DNA from: Hydrotaea diabolus
Taxonomy: Eukaryota; Arthropoda; Insecta; Diptera; Muscidae
Length of the DNA stretch: 64,000 nt
Direction of reading: 5' to 3'
Assembly (NCBI GenBank): GCA_963513945.1
Contig: OY740717.1
Coordinates: forward strand, 112,588,864-112,652,863
Shown here: positions 1-10,984 of the stretch, piece after piece
How the letters are laid out: every line of letters begins with the position of its first letter
Numbering within the stretch: position 1 is the stretch's first letter
The notes under the pieces: model-generated
What the model was told of the DNA's origin: nothing
The model's database searches: none
The model's input: the letters and a program-made list of their open reading frames with translations, nothing else
Program-made: the position numbers and the translations under genes

Positions 1-132
1 AGCACCATCAACAACAACAGCAGCAGCAGCCACCACTGCCCGCACAACGTTACGGCACCCTCAAGAAATCCAAACATCACACGCAATATCCAGCATCGTC
101 GACAACGGCCACCGTGGACCAGCATCAATTGG
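1..132 (+). CDS. 3' part of a Gln-rich coding exon (host gene, partial)
   Basis: Reading from base 3, the sequence stays open for 43 codons plus one base. It encodes a His/Gln-rich run (seven consecutive Gln), then a Pro-rich and basic stretch containing RYGTLKKSKHH, then a Ser/Thr-rich stretch ending DQHQLG. The other forward frames are also open but read less like protein. CAG/CAA-rich low-complexity coding DNA is typical of large fly regulatory, signalling or adhesion proteins. The exon ends with TTGG followed by GTAAGT, so the break falls after the first base of a codon. The 5' edge lies outside the window, so domain and gene identity cannot be given. A Gln-rich 5' UTR or chance-open DNA is the alternative. 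The exon call is inference from reading frame, composition and splice site. Confidence 0.55.
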
Positions 133-138
133 GTAAGT
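133..138 (+). promoter_or_regulatory. 5' splice donor of the Gln-rich exon
   Basis: GTAAGT directly follows the open Gln-rich frame and matches the U1-complementary donor consensus at all six intronic positions. Beyond it the composition switches abruptly to T-rich, stop-rich DNA, as expected for an intron. The frame that reads through to 491 becomes a Phe-rich nonsense tail, which supports splicing here. Confidence 0.6.
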
Positions 139-1193
139 GGACAAAATCGAAATCTCGAAACGAACGAGCTGCTCCAGTTATGCGAGCTATTTTTGTTGTT
201 GTTGCTTATTCCTTTAATAAATTCTGGTTGAAGTTTCGACACCGTATTCCGCATCGAGAGATATTTCACTTTTTATTCTTCCTTTCATTTATATTTATTA
301 TTAATTCATTTCGCAGATTTTTACGTGCACACACACGCACGCACATGTTCATTTTGCTTTTATTCCATTTGAGAATATTTGCTGAGTTACGAAATTTTAA
401 TTGGAAACGGAATTTTTTCTTCTTTGCGTTGCAATGTCGATGTGTATCCTTTCATTGTTGTTGTCATCCTCGTAGTAGTCGTTTTTATTAATATTTTGAT
501 CTGCCACAGAACATAAATCATAATTCCCCACCTATTTACTATCCATGCACGCAGAGCGCAGAGGGTGTGCGAGTTATGGCGTGATGGCAGTTTTAATCGG
601 ACACTGCTCGGCAAGAAGGCATAATCTCTGTTAAGTTTTTTATAAATAGTGTTTCAATCTAAAAATGTGAGGAAACTTGGTTGTGAGTAAGGCAAAAAAG
701 AAAAAAAATCAATGCGATCGAAGAAGTTGTTCGATGGCTGGGACGAAATGTGCTTACCGCATTTGATTGGTGTAACCCCGACCTTCCTGGCTGCGATCAT
801 ATCATCGCAATCTGCATTCAAGTTCATGACGAAAAACCTCATCTAGCTAATTTAAATGCCAGGGTACAGGGACACTCCCTTGCAATCAAAGGGACTATTA
901 ATTGTTCCGGCAGAGGGCACGTTTCCCTAAATTTTAAACTTGCGGTTGTAGACTCCTCAACAAGCAAGCATTTAGACAGCTGAACGGTAGGTAGTCTGCC
1001 GTAGTTACATGACGGGACATCAGTCAAATTTGGATTCACTACGACCAAAGTCGATCGAAATTTCAAATATTAACCTGTCGGGCGGATGCAAATTGACCTT
1101 GGCAACGACATGGGTCGTTTTTTATAGAGGCAGCCACAGTGGGATTATCCACTGTCCTTAAATGTAGAGACGTGGAGTAGGACAAATGCCTCA
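139..1193. other. intron start, no recognised element
   Basis: T-rich intronic DNA with a short ACAC/CGCACG run near 327-343. A somewhat GC-richer patch at 750-1080 carries short open frames on both strands that resemble no family I know. No repeat, RNA gene or splice-bounded exon is evident. Confidence 0.4.
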
Positions 1194-1195
1194 TA

Positions 1196-1458
1196 TGTGA
1201 CAGCGCATAGAGAAAGGGACCTAAGGGTAAAAAATTCAATTTTCATTTTTTTTTTCTTTTTGTGAGGTGGGCAACATCTGAGCATCGAATGAGACCGATC
1301 CCATGCCCCAAAAATGTTCTCTCCCAGAGATATGCGCGTTTTGTGAAAGTGAAGTCGACGATTCTACACCAAAGATACACGTATTTAAATATTTAAAATG
1401 GCTCTTCTGAACCAAACTGGTTTTTACCCTTAGGTCCCTTTCTATTTTGCGCGTCACA
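1196..1458 (+). mobile_element. M1 MITE, intact copy 1
   Basis: A 263-bp element flanked by TA (1194-1195 and 1459-1460). The left end TGTGACAGCGCATAG, followed by AAAGGGACCTAAGGG, is mirrored at the right end as CCCTTAGGTCCCTTT and then TTGCGCGTCACA. The imperfect terminal inverted repeats are about 40 bp. The interior carries GAGACCGATCCCATGCCC and a 'cccagagatatgcgcgtttt' block shared with the other four copies. It has no coding capacity. Short length, long TIRs and TA target sites are what non-autonomous Tc1/mariner-superfamily MITEs show; the superfamily is inferred. Confidence 0.85.
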
Positions 1459-1511
1459 TATATTCATATTCCATGACACATGTATGTACATTTCGGTGAT
1501 CCAGCTTCGAA

Positions 1512-1755
1512 TCACCTACTTAAACACATGGGCTGACTTGGGCTTACGGACCTTGTAGACCTTTGACTTTAAACAACCCAGCAGAAATTCGCATGCCGAC
1601 CGCCAATCACAAAATTGTCGGTTAAATCCCTCGTCTTTTCGAATAACGCCATGAAACGATGTTTGAATTCTGTTTTTTGCAGCTGCGAAGTCATCTGCTT
1701 TATTCCATATCATAGAGGCTAAACTTTCTCCAAATCGGGCCAAAGATACCTTCAC
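1512..1755 (-). pseudogene. possible rosa-type mariner transposase scrap
   Basis: The minus strand encodes a 79-residue open frame whose C-terminal part contains FLLGCLKSKVYKVRKPKS. This resembles the FLWGYxKSKVYxxKPxS segment that follows the last catalytic Asp in the mariner-like relics elsewhere in this window, and an upstream RSAC may correspond to their RSCD. The rest is unrecognisable. It is either a badly decayed transposase fragment or chance similarity. Confidence 0.35.
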
Positions 1756-1892
1756 TTACAACTTTGGAAAAAAAATCAGCCAGAACGATTTTAAAATAGT
1801 AGTCAGAGCAGCAGTCATATATACTTATTCCTGGCACTTATAAAATGTATCTTAAATATATTCGTCCTTTACGTCCTTCCGTCATGGCATTT

Positions 1893-1972
1893 GCACAAAT
1901 AAGGCTAAGATAGGAAAATGTTGCTTTGCTGTGCACAAATAAGGCTAAGATAGGAAAATTTTGCTTTGCTGT
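1893..1972. repeat. 40-bp direct tandem duplication
   Basis: Two consecutive 40-bp copies beginning GCACAAATAAGGCTAAGATA differ at a single base (AAAATG versus AAAATT). A recent local duplication in the intron. Confidence 0.9.
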
Positions 1973-3041
1973 GGATTGTGGCAAAGCATTACGTGACCCA
2001 ATACCTTTCGGCAATGCCAGAGATCGGCGCCTGACTAAAATTCACATTAAACTGTTAGCCTCTTCTAATATAATAGAATTCACAACTATTGTTGTCGATT
2101 AGAATCTATCCAAAAGTGACATTTTCACTGAAGATGATATTTTTGTCAAAAGACGAGGTTGGTCTCATTGTGCCAATTCGGCAAGAGGAAAATATTTTGC
2201 GAAATTCTTTGCAAATGCCAAAAAAGAGCTCCTTCTCCTTTTTGTTAATGAACTCCTGGGACTGACAATAAACCCTTTGTCGGCTATAGCGGAATATGCG
2301 TTATGAGCTAAACTATAATTAGTAAGGTGGGTCGATTTAAAAATCGCCCAATTCACAAGGAAAATCGTATTCTAGAGATCATAATAGGAAACGTTGCCCG
2401 AGGAACCATACCTCTAAAACGAATTCAAATGTAAACGAATTCGAATGTTTTTCAAAATTTGACCAATTAAGAACGCCTCAACCGTGGCCATATGTATGAC
2501 TGATCCCTACTAACTTTGAAGAGCCCACCTTCCAATGCCAGTGGCTCACCCTTGGGGGTTCCCCATACAAAAAATCCCCATTTTTGGCACTTAACATGAA
2601 AAAATCAGCTAAATGGCTGTGTTTTGTCTTTTTGGAGTTTATTTTTCTCTTCAGAATTTTTTTTAGTACGAACATATGTAAATGAAAAAATGAATTTAAT
2701 TTATTTATAGAAAAGAAAATAAAAAAAATATTGTTTGAAGTCTTTTTTGCTTTCAAGTACGGGTCAAATGCCGGACATCGGAATTCCTTTCACAAATCGA
2801 CCCGCCCTAATAATTAACCTAATTAGCCGCGGGTACGTACTGGAGTTTGCTCAAAGTTGCAAGACAAGTTGCTTTCCCACAAAACCCAATGTTGGTAGCT
2901 TACCTATACTTATAAATGGACAATGGGATTAGTGTCATCTGCATTAGTGATGAATGGAACAGAGGTGGAGGAATCAAACGCCCTCGATACTGCGCATGAA
3001 CATTTCTAACAAATATATTTTTAACTGTCGACAGAATCATA
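1973..3041. other. AT-rich intron, nothing recognised
   Basis: No shared repeat, TIR pair or convincing coding exon seen. It contains poly-A/T tracts around 2640-2740. The open frames on either strand are short and low complexity. Confidence 0.35.
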
Positions 3042-3420
3042 CAACACAAGTGTTTGGGTTTTTGAAAGCGGCGCCAAAAAAAATTCCGTCGCCTTATATA
3101 TGAATTACAATGTTTCTCATATTTCTTACTTCATACAATCGCATTTTTTCGGCCAAATTTTCCAGGACCTTCGTGAGTCTTTCTTCGACTTGAAGTATCG
3201 AATCGTTCTTGAATTATTCACACCACATCGAACCTAAGCTATACGTACCCCACAAAAAAGTCTAATGGCTATATACCGCAGATCCGAATTGACCAATTGG
3301 CACCGCCTAAACGGCTGGCGATCCGTTCTTCTGTAACCAATTCCATGTCTTCAATCTCTGGCAACAAAAAATGGATCATAATGGCTCTGACTTGTTAGCC
3401 ATTATCCGAAATTGGGTTTT
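3042..3420 (-). pseudogene. rosa-type mariner transposase relic
   Basis: Read on the minus strand, the segment near 3335-3390 encodes MIHFLLPEIEDMEL, matching the MITDFLxPEIE block of the DD41D relics elsewhere in the window. Near 3250-3310 it encodes RICGI, a stop, then PLDFFVGYV, equivalent to RSCDITPLDFFLWGYV. The FQQDG block carrying the second catalytic Asp is missing, so this is an internally deleted, stop-containing relic. No termini recognised. Confidence 0.6.
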
Positions 3421-3990
3421 GAAGAAAAATCGACCAATGACGTCACCGCTTCAAAATCCGCATCTAACAGTAACTCTCTGAGAACGGATTGGCCACAATG
3501 TGCCACCTGTAAAAATGTGATTCCTCAGAGAAGAAGATACTTCTAGCAAAATCGTGGTCCATTTCGAGTAGTTTCCAAAAAACCATCATTTCGGTGTTTT
3601 TTTTAAATCGTGTTTTAAATAAGCCGAATGTCAGATTTTATTTTAAGAAAAAAACCAGCATAAATTTGTTCGAAAGCGGAATCAATATGAGAGTTCCAGA
3701 GCGATTGTATGAAAAATCAGGAAAGACCTTTTTAAAGTGGTCCAATATGACCCATTTTTATCTGAATGGATGTCATTACCGTCCATCCTTGGTCCAAAAA
3801 ACTGTTTTGTGCCAACAATTGCGACCAGTAGTTTGATTGCAAGATTTCGATGCACAGCAGGCATCATTAAATCGAATCAGATCATTAAATCGAATCAGAT
3901 GCCAATTTTAACTTGATCGTTCGACTTATAAGTGGATCAAGGTCAAATATGTTCGGCAGTTGCAAACTTTTACCATGCAACTAACTTATA
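3421..3990. other. mixed debris with a weak plus-strand transposase trace
   Basis: Around 3738-3776 (+) the translation THFYLNG resembles the DEAHFYLNG block of mariner-like transposases. It lies in opposite orientation to the relic just upstream, which suggests inversion or two separate insertions. The evidence is one short motif. Confidence 0.3.
3863..3898. repeat. 18-bp tandem duplication
   Basis: ATCATTAAATCGAATCAG occurs twice in a row with no mismatch. Confidence 0.9.
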
Positions 3991-4312
3991 ATTCTCTGTT
4001 GCACAGAGTGCTGCAAGGTATAAAAAAATATACCCGAAACCAGAAAACCCCGATAGCACAAGAACCGGGTATGCCGACATCTCGGTTTCAGCTTTGTTTG
4101 AGAAACTTTGTCGGTTTTGGAAATAAAAAACGAAATTCCGGGTTTCAGTTTCGGCTCTGACACTCTGATATAGAGCTTTAAAGTACCAACTGCATTTTAG
4201 CAAATTTCGCGTCAGTTTTAGAGTTCGATGGTTAGTCGATATTCGACGACTAAGAAGCAAATCCGGAGTTACGAAAGGCACATTGTGGTCAGTGCTCAAG
4301 CTGATTCCACGA
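3991..4312. other. intron with scattered CCGAAACC/GGTTTCGG words
   Basis: Between about 4030 and 4160, loosely inverted words (ACCCGAAACC near the left, CCGGGTTTCAGTTTCGG near the right) give weak dyad symmetry. There is no gene. Confidence 0.3.
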
Positions 4313-4998
4313 TTTTATTCGAAGAGCAGCATACTATTGTTGGGTATATGGTAGTGCTACAACAATATTAAGATCACCACTAATATATTATGATTTACAC
4401 ACAACCATATTATGAATCCCAAAGCCATATTATGATTCACACTCAACCATACTATGATCACCACAACCATATCATGATCCTCACAGCCCGAGTATGTTTT
4501 ACACACAACCATAGTATGATCCTCACAATCAAAGTATGACTCAGATGTACAACTATTGTATGATCCCACTCAACCATACTGTTACCCCCCCAAAATTATT
4601 TATACTGATTGGCTTATGTTGTTATTGAAAAATACAGATTTTTTTTAAGTAAATTATTGAAAAATACATTTTGTTGAAAACAATTGAAGTGATTTATTAA
4701 ACAGTAGATTTTTTTTATAAATATATTTTAGTTATACGAATTCAAGGCAGTTTTTATTAAAAGAATTTAATTTACAAATAAAATGAACCATTGTTCATTA
4801 TTAACATTTTTAACATTCTGAAACCCATATTTAAATCAAATAAATCGTTTGTCGTTTCTACGTCCATATTTTCATATTTTTACATTTCAACAACATTTAT
4901 ATTTCCGCAATCATATTATTGCCTAGAAAGAGTTTAATATACAATAATATGGTTGCGACGAACATACTTGCAGAGAACATATTGTTGTTGCCGCTCTT
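4313..4998 (+). mobile_element. M2 element, copy 1, ends lost
   Basis: From TATTCGAAGAG onward this follows the 7017-7953 copy: an ACTATTGTTGGGT block, then an array (about 4359-4590) of ~21-bp units with ATAGTATGAT/ATCATACTAT cores, then an AT-rich spacer, and finally GCGACGAACATACTT with GAGAACATATT and TTGCCG. The CACGCAGA termini of the other copies are gone, so this is an eroded copy. No coding capacity. Confidence 0.8.
4359..4590. repeat. ATAGTAT unit array in M2 copy 1
   Basis: About ten degenerate ~20-24-bp units alternating the core ATAGTATGAT with its near complement ATACTATGAT, separated by CACA-rich spacers. Confidence 0.8.
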
Positions 4999-5860
4999 AG
5001 TGTATATGGGTGACTTATTTCGGCCCAAAACTTCAGTTCAGAACACGCACTGATTGGGCTTTACAGTATTGACTATGTTTGTATTCTTTTTCAAGTGTAT
5101 AGCGATTTATGTCTTTCCACGATTATAGCAAAAGAGAGACTGTCTCTAAGAAAGCATGATTCAAAAAGAACCTTCCTTTTATAATAATGCATTCATATTA
5201 AAACGGCGGTAGTGAAGTTGTGAAGTTATTGAGAATATAATATTTTATCTGCATGCACCTAGACTATAAAGCAGTTCAACCGACTGCTAGTTGGTGCTCT
5301 GTAATTTTCAGTAATAGAAACAACAGGGTCGATGGATCATTGAAGTATCCGAACCTCCAGAAAATAGTTTGTGGATCTCAAAATCCAACGAAAAAATGTA
5401 AAACTTTCATCAGAGGCAACAAACAGTTTTCTACATAATTAAAGTTCTGTGAGGTCGAAGAAAAAGAGGGAAAATGATGAGGGACTTTTACTAAAAAAGT
5501 TCAATCGATTAGCTCAAAATTGAATTATTGTGTTTTAATAACCAAAACAAAATGAAATTTTAGTTATCATTACGAAAAATTGGTTACAACAACAAAACTT
5601 TTGTAAAACTATTGGTTGTCACAACGGCTAGTTAAGGCATCTTAATATCTATTCCGTGTTTCATGGGTATGACCGAACAATTAGTTGTATATACAATACA
5701 ATTAACCTATTTATCATCTTGTGGTACGTGTGGTACGAACCGAATATTCATTGCGATTATTAACATTTGGTGATTGCAACGGAAATTCTTCTTTTGCAAC
5801 GGATCTTTTGTAGTTTTAACGATTTGCTACTAATGATTTCTATGTGTTAGTGTAAAACGT
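4999..5860. other. intron, mostly unrecognised
   Basis: Nothing firm. The 5560-5640 stretch (TTGGTTACAACAACAAAAC, TTGGTTGTCACAACGG) resembles the interior wording of the M3 family and may be a fragment of it. Confidence 0.3.
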
Positions 5861-6035
5861 AGGCCGCAGTGGTGTGACGGAAGTTATGCCTGTATACCCA
5901 GGTTCAACCCCTGCTAAGAACATAAAAATTTTTCAGCGACAATTTTTCAGAAGATACATGTCACTGATATGTAAAAGTTGGCTTTGTTGGGTATTACTTT
6001 TCAAAAAGGTAGAGTAAAATCTATCTGTAAATTTG
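5861..6035 (+). mobile_element. possible tRNA-derived SINE, copy 1
   Basis: GGCCGCAGTGGTGTGACGG resembles a pol III A-box region, and GGTTCAACCCC at 5901-5911 matches the B-box consensus about 30 bp downstream, a tRNA-like spacing. It is followed by AAAAATTTTTCAGCG, a motif also seen after the similar block at 13370. The tRNA cloverleaf is not intact, so this is not a tRNA gene. A tRNA-derived SINE is the best reading. Confidence 0.5.
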
Positions 6036-7016
6036 GTTTATCTCCCCGCAAGTGCACGAAATTATGTTTATCATGTGCCGGCTGGGTTTAATGTTGCAAT
6101 TTAATCCGAACATTGTGCATAGTAAAAGTTGCAAGAATTCTAAGTTTGCCGATTTATGACGATTTTGATTAGTTTTGCAACATTTCATTCTGGCTCAAAG
6201 CCCATTTGAATTGGTTGTATTTTACAAAAAATAGTATTTTCCATGGATCAATATCGAGAAATTGGATTTGCGATAGCTTTGCTATCATTTCAGTATGCGT
6301 GCCCGCACATACGTAGTTAAAGGACAACATGAGGCAAAAATTGTTGCGTGCGAAGCCCCATATAGAGCATGTTGTGGGTGTACGTATTTCTTGATTCGGA
6401 TATCGATGCGTTTCCTGTCCGACTGTCTGTGTGTATTTTTGTCGGGTTTTTCATTTTCACATAAATTGTATTAAATTTAAAACATGGCCATTTCATATAG
6501 TTTTATTTGATTATTTATTTGTTCTCTTTCGCAATTCGTATCGTGCCGGCATTGTTGTTGTTTGTCTGTTTGTATATGCAACTGCAATAATTAAGAAATA
6601 TGTGCTCCAATGATTCCTGGAACAACATAACCTCAGACGCACACATTGCCATGGTCCATGGTGCATCTTTGGGCGATGCGCGTGTATACAAAAAATCTGT
6701 ACGTATGTACAAGTATATCATTGATGTTGTATATTTTGATATTAAATGCTGCAGTATTGGAATATATATATATTCCCACCGACACATTACTGAATTGGTT
6801 GTCAGTTGCAGGGTCTTCGGGCTCAGCGATTTAAAATTCTATTTATGGTGTATCGGAACATGGTGGCATAACGTTTGGAATGCTTTTAAATTTGCCAGAG
6901 CTGCAGTGACCAGCTTGAGGTCTTAAGCAGGGATTGTACAAAAGTCAATTCAATCTTCCTTTAAGGAATTATGGTTCTAAAACGACTTGACATTAATCGG
7001 GTATGCCATTTGTATA
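6036..7016. other. intron, no element recognised
   Basis: Contains TATATATATTCCC near 6765 and short open frames on both strands without family resemblance. Composition is like single-copy fly intron. Confidence 0.3.
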
Positions 7017-7953
7017 CACGCAGAAAAAAAGTATGGTTGTGGTGACAATATTCGAAGAGGATAATACTATTGTTGGGTTTATGGTTGTGGTACAACAATA
7101 TTATGATCCTCACAATAATAGTATGATTCATACATAACCATACTATGATCCCCACAACTATAGTATGATTCACACATAACCATACTATGATCCCCACAAC
7201 CATAGTATGATTCACACTCAACCATACTATGATCTCCACAACAATATTATGATCCTCACAACCGTAGTATGTTTCATATACAACCATAGTATGATCCTCA
7301 CAACCATAGTATGATTCACGCACAACCATGCTATGGTCCCTACAACCATAGTATGATTACACATAATTATACTATGATCCCCAATATAATTTATTAGAAT
7401 TTGTTTAAGTTGTCGATAATAGATTTGAATTATGAAAATTATTCAAAAATACATTAAATTCAAAATAATACGCGTGATTTATTTTACAGTAGAAAAAATA
7501 AGTTAAAATAAACGTAAGCGTGTTTATTAAAAATATTTCAGTTAAATAAAGCCAAAGCAGCTTGTTTAAAACATTTTAATTTCGCTAAAAAAGTACTATA
7601 ATTACATTAGATCCGTACCAATAACATTTGTACTTAATACCATATTTAAATAAAGAAAAATTACAATCATAGAGTATTGTTGCCGGAATCATACTATTGT
7701 TAACATAAAACGCAAAACACAAAACTTTTGTCGCACCAACCATATTTATGTTGTTGCTATAACCATATCTTCATTTTTAAATTTGGCAATAATACTATTG
7801 TTACATTTCAAAAATAATAATATTGCAGCAATTATACTATTGTCAAAAATAAATTCAGTTAACAATGCTATGATTGCGACGAACATACTTTTATTGCGGA
7901 GAACATATTATTATTGCCGTGACCATGTGGTTACCATGTTTTTTCTCTGCGTG
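7017..7953 (+). mobile_element. M2 element, best-preserved copy (937 bp)
   Basis: Flanked by TA at 7015-7016 and 7954-7955. The left end reads CACGCAGAAAAAAAGTATGG. The right end reads CCATGTTTTTTCTCTGCGTG, its imperfect inverted complement. Inside are ACTATTGTTGGGTT, an array of ~21-bp ATAGTAT units (7092-7382), and an AT-rich right half with recurrent ACTATTGTTA and ACATATTATTATTGCCG words. No transposase, so it is non-autonomous. The minus-strand open frame over the array (6961-7329) exists because the dimeric unit is ~42 bp, a multiple of three, and is not a gene. The superfamily is not determinable. Confidence 0.85.
7092..7382. repeat. ATAGTAT unit array in M2 copy 2
   Basis: About fourteen units alternate ACAACCATAGTATGATTCAC and AACCATACTATGATCCCC. 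The monomer is ~18-24 bp and the dimer ~42 bp. Each unit carries a short dyad around ATAGTAT/ATACTAT. This is not CRISPR: units are degenerate, spacers are not unique, and the host is eukaryotic. Confidence 0.9.
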
Positions 7954-9102
7954 TAGGAGCTGTGTAAAAAAATGGACCGATATAGTCATATTTTGCTAGG
8001 ATTTAGGATCCGTATAAACTGCACTAAATTTAATCAAGATCGAGTGCCATCTGTGCCACCTCGAGTAGTTCGACCTCAAAATGGAAGAAATAACTTACCA
8101 ATTTTGCCAAAATGGGTAAATTGATTGCTGGTAAAATTTTTAGTTTGAAAAAGCAGCAAATCGGATTAGATTTTTTATCATTTTTAAAGATATGGTCCAT
8201 TTTGTCATGCTATAGCTACATGGGATAAAAACTCAAATTTGATCAAACAATGCAACTAAAATATTGCTTGGCAAACCGCAAGGCCAAAAATCTAAATTTC
8301 ATATTATGTAAGGGCTACATTAAAATATTAAGGGCTATAATCAATTTGAAAAGGATACGTTCCTTGAACGCAACTGCACCTGAATTAGTTGATAGTCATC
8401 AGATTGCAGGGTATGATTGTACATAGGAGGTGAGGCAGCTCTTAATCATTTCTTTAGCGACTTAAATCAACTATTTTGCTCACCAAGTAACTGCTATAAA
8501 TTCGATTTAAGTAGAATCAAAATAACACAACTATTGTCTATGTAAGCAAACTGCTCCCTTAATTGAAACCAATTTCTACCTTGGTGGTATTCTGAACATG
8601 TCAATAGGCAGATAATCCGCTATATTTAATTACTCTTTAAATAGTGTCGTATACTCAGCGTAACCCTAAAGAAAGTTGACATCAACTTTTTGAAATATTT
8701 AAAAAAATGAAACTGCCAAGCAAGTGAGAACACAAGAAAGCCAATTTTAGAATTGCAGACATTTTAGTGACTGTCTGCCACTTTGTGAGCATATGAATCC
8801 GAGTACGAATATGTTGAGATGTACGAGAATGTGTGAGATACTGGTGACAGTGACGGTTATGGGGGCCAAAAGGCCTGATTTTGTTTGGAGACATAAAGTC
8901 AGCTCAACTTATCGCAAGTGTATGTAACAGGAGGATCATTTGCACCTATTGCCACCATATGTCCTCTTAATCGCCGTTCATAAATTTGAGGAGACACATG
9001 CTTGTTGATCATGATGGTCCAGTATCACTCACCATTCTTAGAAACTGCATTACCTACGGGGTCCGTTAATATCGCTGGCTAATATGGTATACCATGGAAA
9101 TA
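7954..9102. other. intron with LINE-tail-like wording
   Basis: Bases 7975-8230 (e.g. AAATGGACCGATATAGTC, AAGATATGGTCCATTTTG) resemble the decayed 3' tails of dipteran non-LTR elements but lack coding sequence. The rest is unrecognised. Confidence 0.3.
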
Positions 9103-9960
9103 AAAGGGTGATCCAACTGAAATACAAGATGTTAATTGTAAATAAAACAAAAAAGGAATTATCTTAATATTTTAGTATGATAGAAAGATCTATGACAATT
9201 ATGAGTGAAAGAAAATATCGGCCAAATGCTAGCCACGGCTTCGGTGAAATACCTCTACCCGATGGTCCATATTTTCAATGACTGTCTTAGAGTCATAGAA
9301 CACATGGAGGTTCAATGTCGTTATTATGTCGAATTAGCACATCCTTTTGATCTTAAATTGTTCTTGGCTTATTGACGTATACTTTTTCATTTAAATAACC
9401 TCAAAGAAAGAAGTCCAACGGGATCAAATCACATGATCGTGGATGCCAATTAACATCGCCACTACGTAAGATAACACGTCCATTAATTTCCATCTATTGT
9501 TTCGTGTACTGTATGGCAAGTGGTACCATCCTGTTGAAACTACATATCGTCAAGGTCGTCAATATCATCAACTTCTGGCCACAAGAAGTCCGTTATCATC
9601 GCAACTGCGAACACCATTCACGGTCCCTGCTTGGCCAATTACATTTTTTAAGAATTACGGCCCGATGACAGAACGATGCCAGAACAAACCAGTATTTTTA
9701 CATTGCGCACAGTTTTCCCGATTATGAACACATTTGCTCGATAATGCTGGCCATAAAAATTGCTCGAAATGCATTTTGATTTTAACGCCCATTTCTGTAA
9801 AAGGCATCAACAATCTTAACGCGCTGCTAAATTGTTTACCTCTCCTTGGTTAAATTTGTCAAACACTGAAACAAAGAAACGTCAATCTCAGTTGGGCAAA
9901 AAACTTGACGTTAAGGTGTGACTTACAATTAACATCATGCCTTATGGTTGAAACACCCTT
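9103..9960 (-). mobile_element. rosa-type mariner, lineage R2, both ends present
   Basis: The left end AAAGGGTGATCCAACTGA, followed by GATGTTAATTGTAA, is matched in inverted orientation at the right end (TTACAATTAACATC ... GTTGAAACACCCTT). The ~38-bp TIRs sit beside TA. The minus strand near 9540-9610 encodes MITDFLWPEVDDIDDLDDM, an in-frame stop, then FQQDGTTC, the block with the second catalytic Asp. Frameshifts and stops elsewhere make it a dead copy of ~858 bp, shorter than a full ~1.3-kb element, so it is internally deleted. Related to the copy at 18220. Confidence 0.8.
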
Positions 9961-10984
9961 TATTCTGTGGATTCTCAGTGTCCCAGAAGCGCCTAATGTA
10001 TTTGCCAAGATATTCATTAGGGTTGCTGAATATATTTTTGTTACCTTAAATATTCCCTATACTGTGGAGTTCATCACCATTGAAGGCTGGTTGAACCATC
10101 TAAGGGACATGTCCTGAAGCAGACATGCTACCCTATGAGCTATCTTTACCCTGGCTTGGTCGCCAGCTGATTGGGAAAAGCCTGGATTCCATAAAGGAAA
10201 ATAACATTTTTGAGAAGACTGTAATTTACTTTTGGACTGCGAAATGCAGATATATTCTAAAACGAAATAACCGAGATCGCAGCGCACAAATTAGAAGTCT
10301 GGAAAATTGAACTAACTAACTAACTTGAAACGACTGGTGCAAATTTAACACTCCCTTCTGCGGATTTGTTCATAAAAAGGCAAAATTTTGAACTGCGGGC
10401 GGAGGAGGCGTGACAAAACTGTTTTTTGAGCTAGAAGGCTGACAATTGGTACACAATTTTAGGGTTCGTTGGGAGTGGCCTGTAAATGGTTTAAGTGTAG
10501 TTTGCCTGAAATCGACACAGTGGGCGTGGTTCCACCCATAGAAATCACATATTAAACATCCATTATTTCTAGCCCTGTTTACGGTATTTGAACAATGATT
10601 GGTATGTCGGTTCAGTGTACCTGCCATTCTTCTTTTTAATATCAATCCACCACACTTTGCAACGAAAGCAGACATTCAGTAAAATGAAAATTTGAAGGCA
10701 AAACCACGTTTGCCAGGTCAGCTAGGTAATATTATAAAACTCATTGTTGTCTGTTTGAATCTACATCACGACGACCAGGAATATTCCGATCGGTTTTAAT
10801 TAAGGAGGATATAATAAAATACATACCATTTGTACAAGTGATTTATTTAAAATGCGAAAGATGAGATGTGGCTGCAATAAAGTTTCTATGTTCTGAACCA
10901 GGGTTTTTTTTCCCATAAAAGTTATCCCTACCTCTTACCTTTCCAAAACGAAGTCCAGAGGTCGTACCATTCCAAAGCTATGAC
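9961..10984. other. intron, unrecognised
   Basis: Contains GTGGGCGTGG at about 10522, a word common in dipteran LINE debris, and short frames without family resemblance. Confidence 0.3.

Noticed and set aside
114..491. 125-residue frame continuing past the Gln-rich exon
   Set aside because: It reads through a consensus donor into Phe-rich intronic sequence.
5861..5935. Functional tRNA gene
   Set aside because: A B-box is present but acceptor-stem and anticodon-arm pairing are not evident; it fits a SINE head better.
6961..7329. 122-residue minus-strand open frame with a 14-residue repeat (CEDHTMVV-like)
   Set aside because: It is the translation of the M2 array; the frame stays open only because the dimeric unit is ~42 bp. 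Equivalent stretches in the other M2 copies do not preserve it.
7092..7382. CRISPR-like array
   Set aside because: Units are degenerate and alternate in orientation, there are no unique spacers or cas genes, and the host is eukaryotic.
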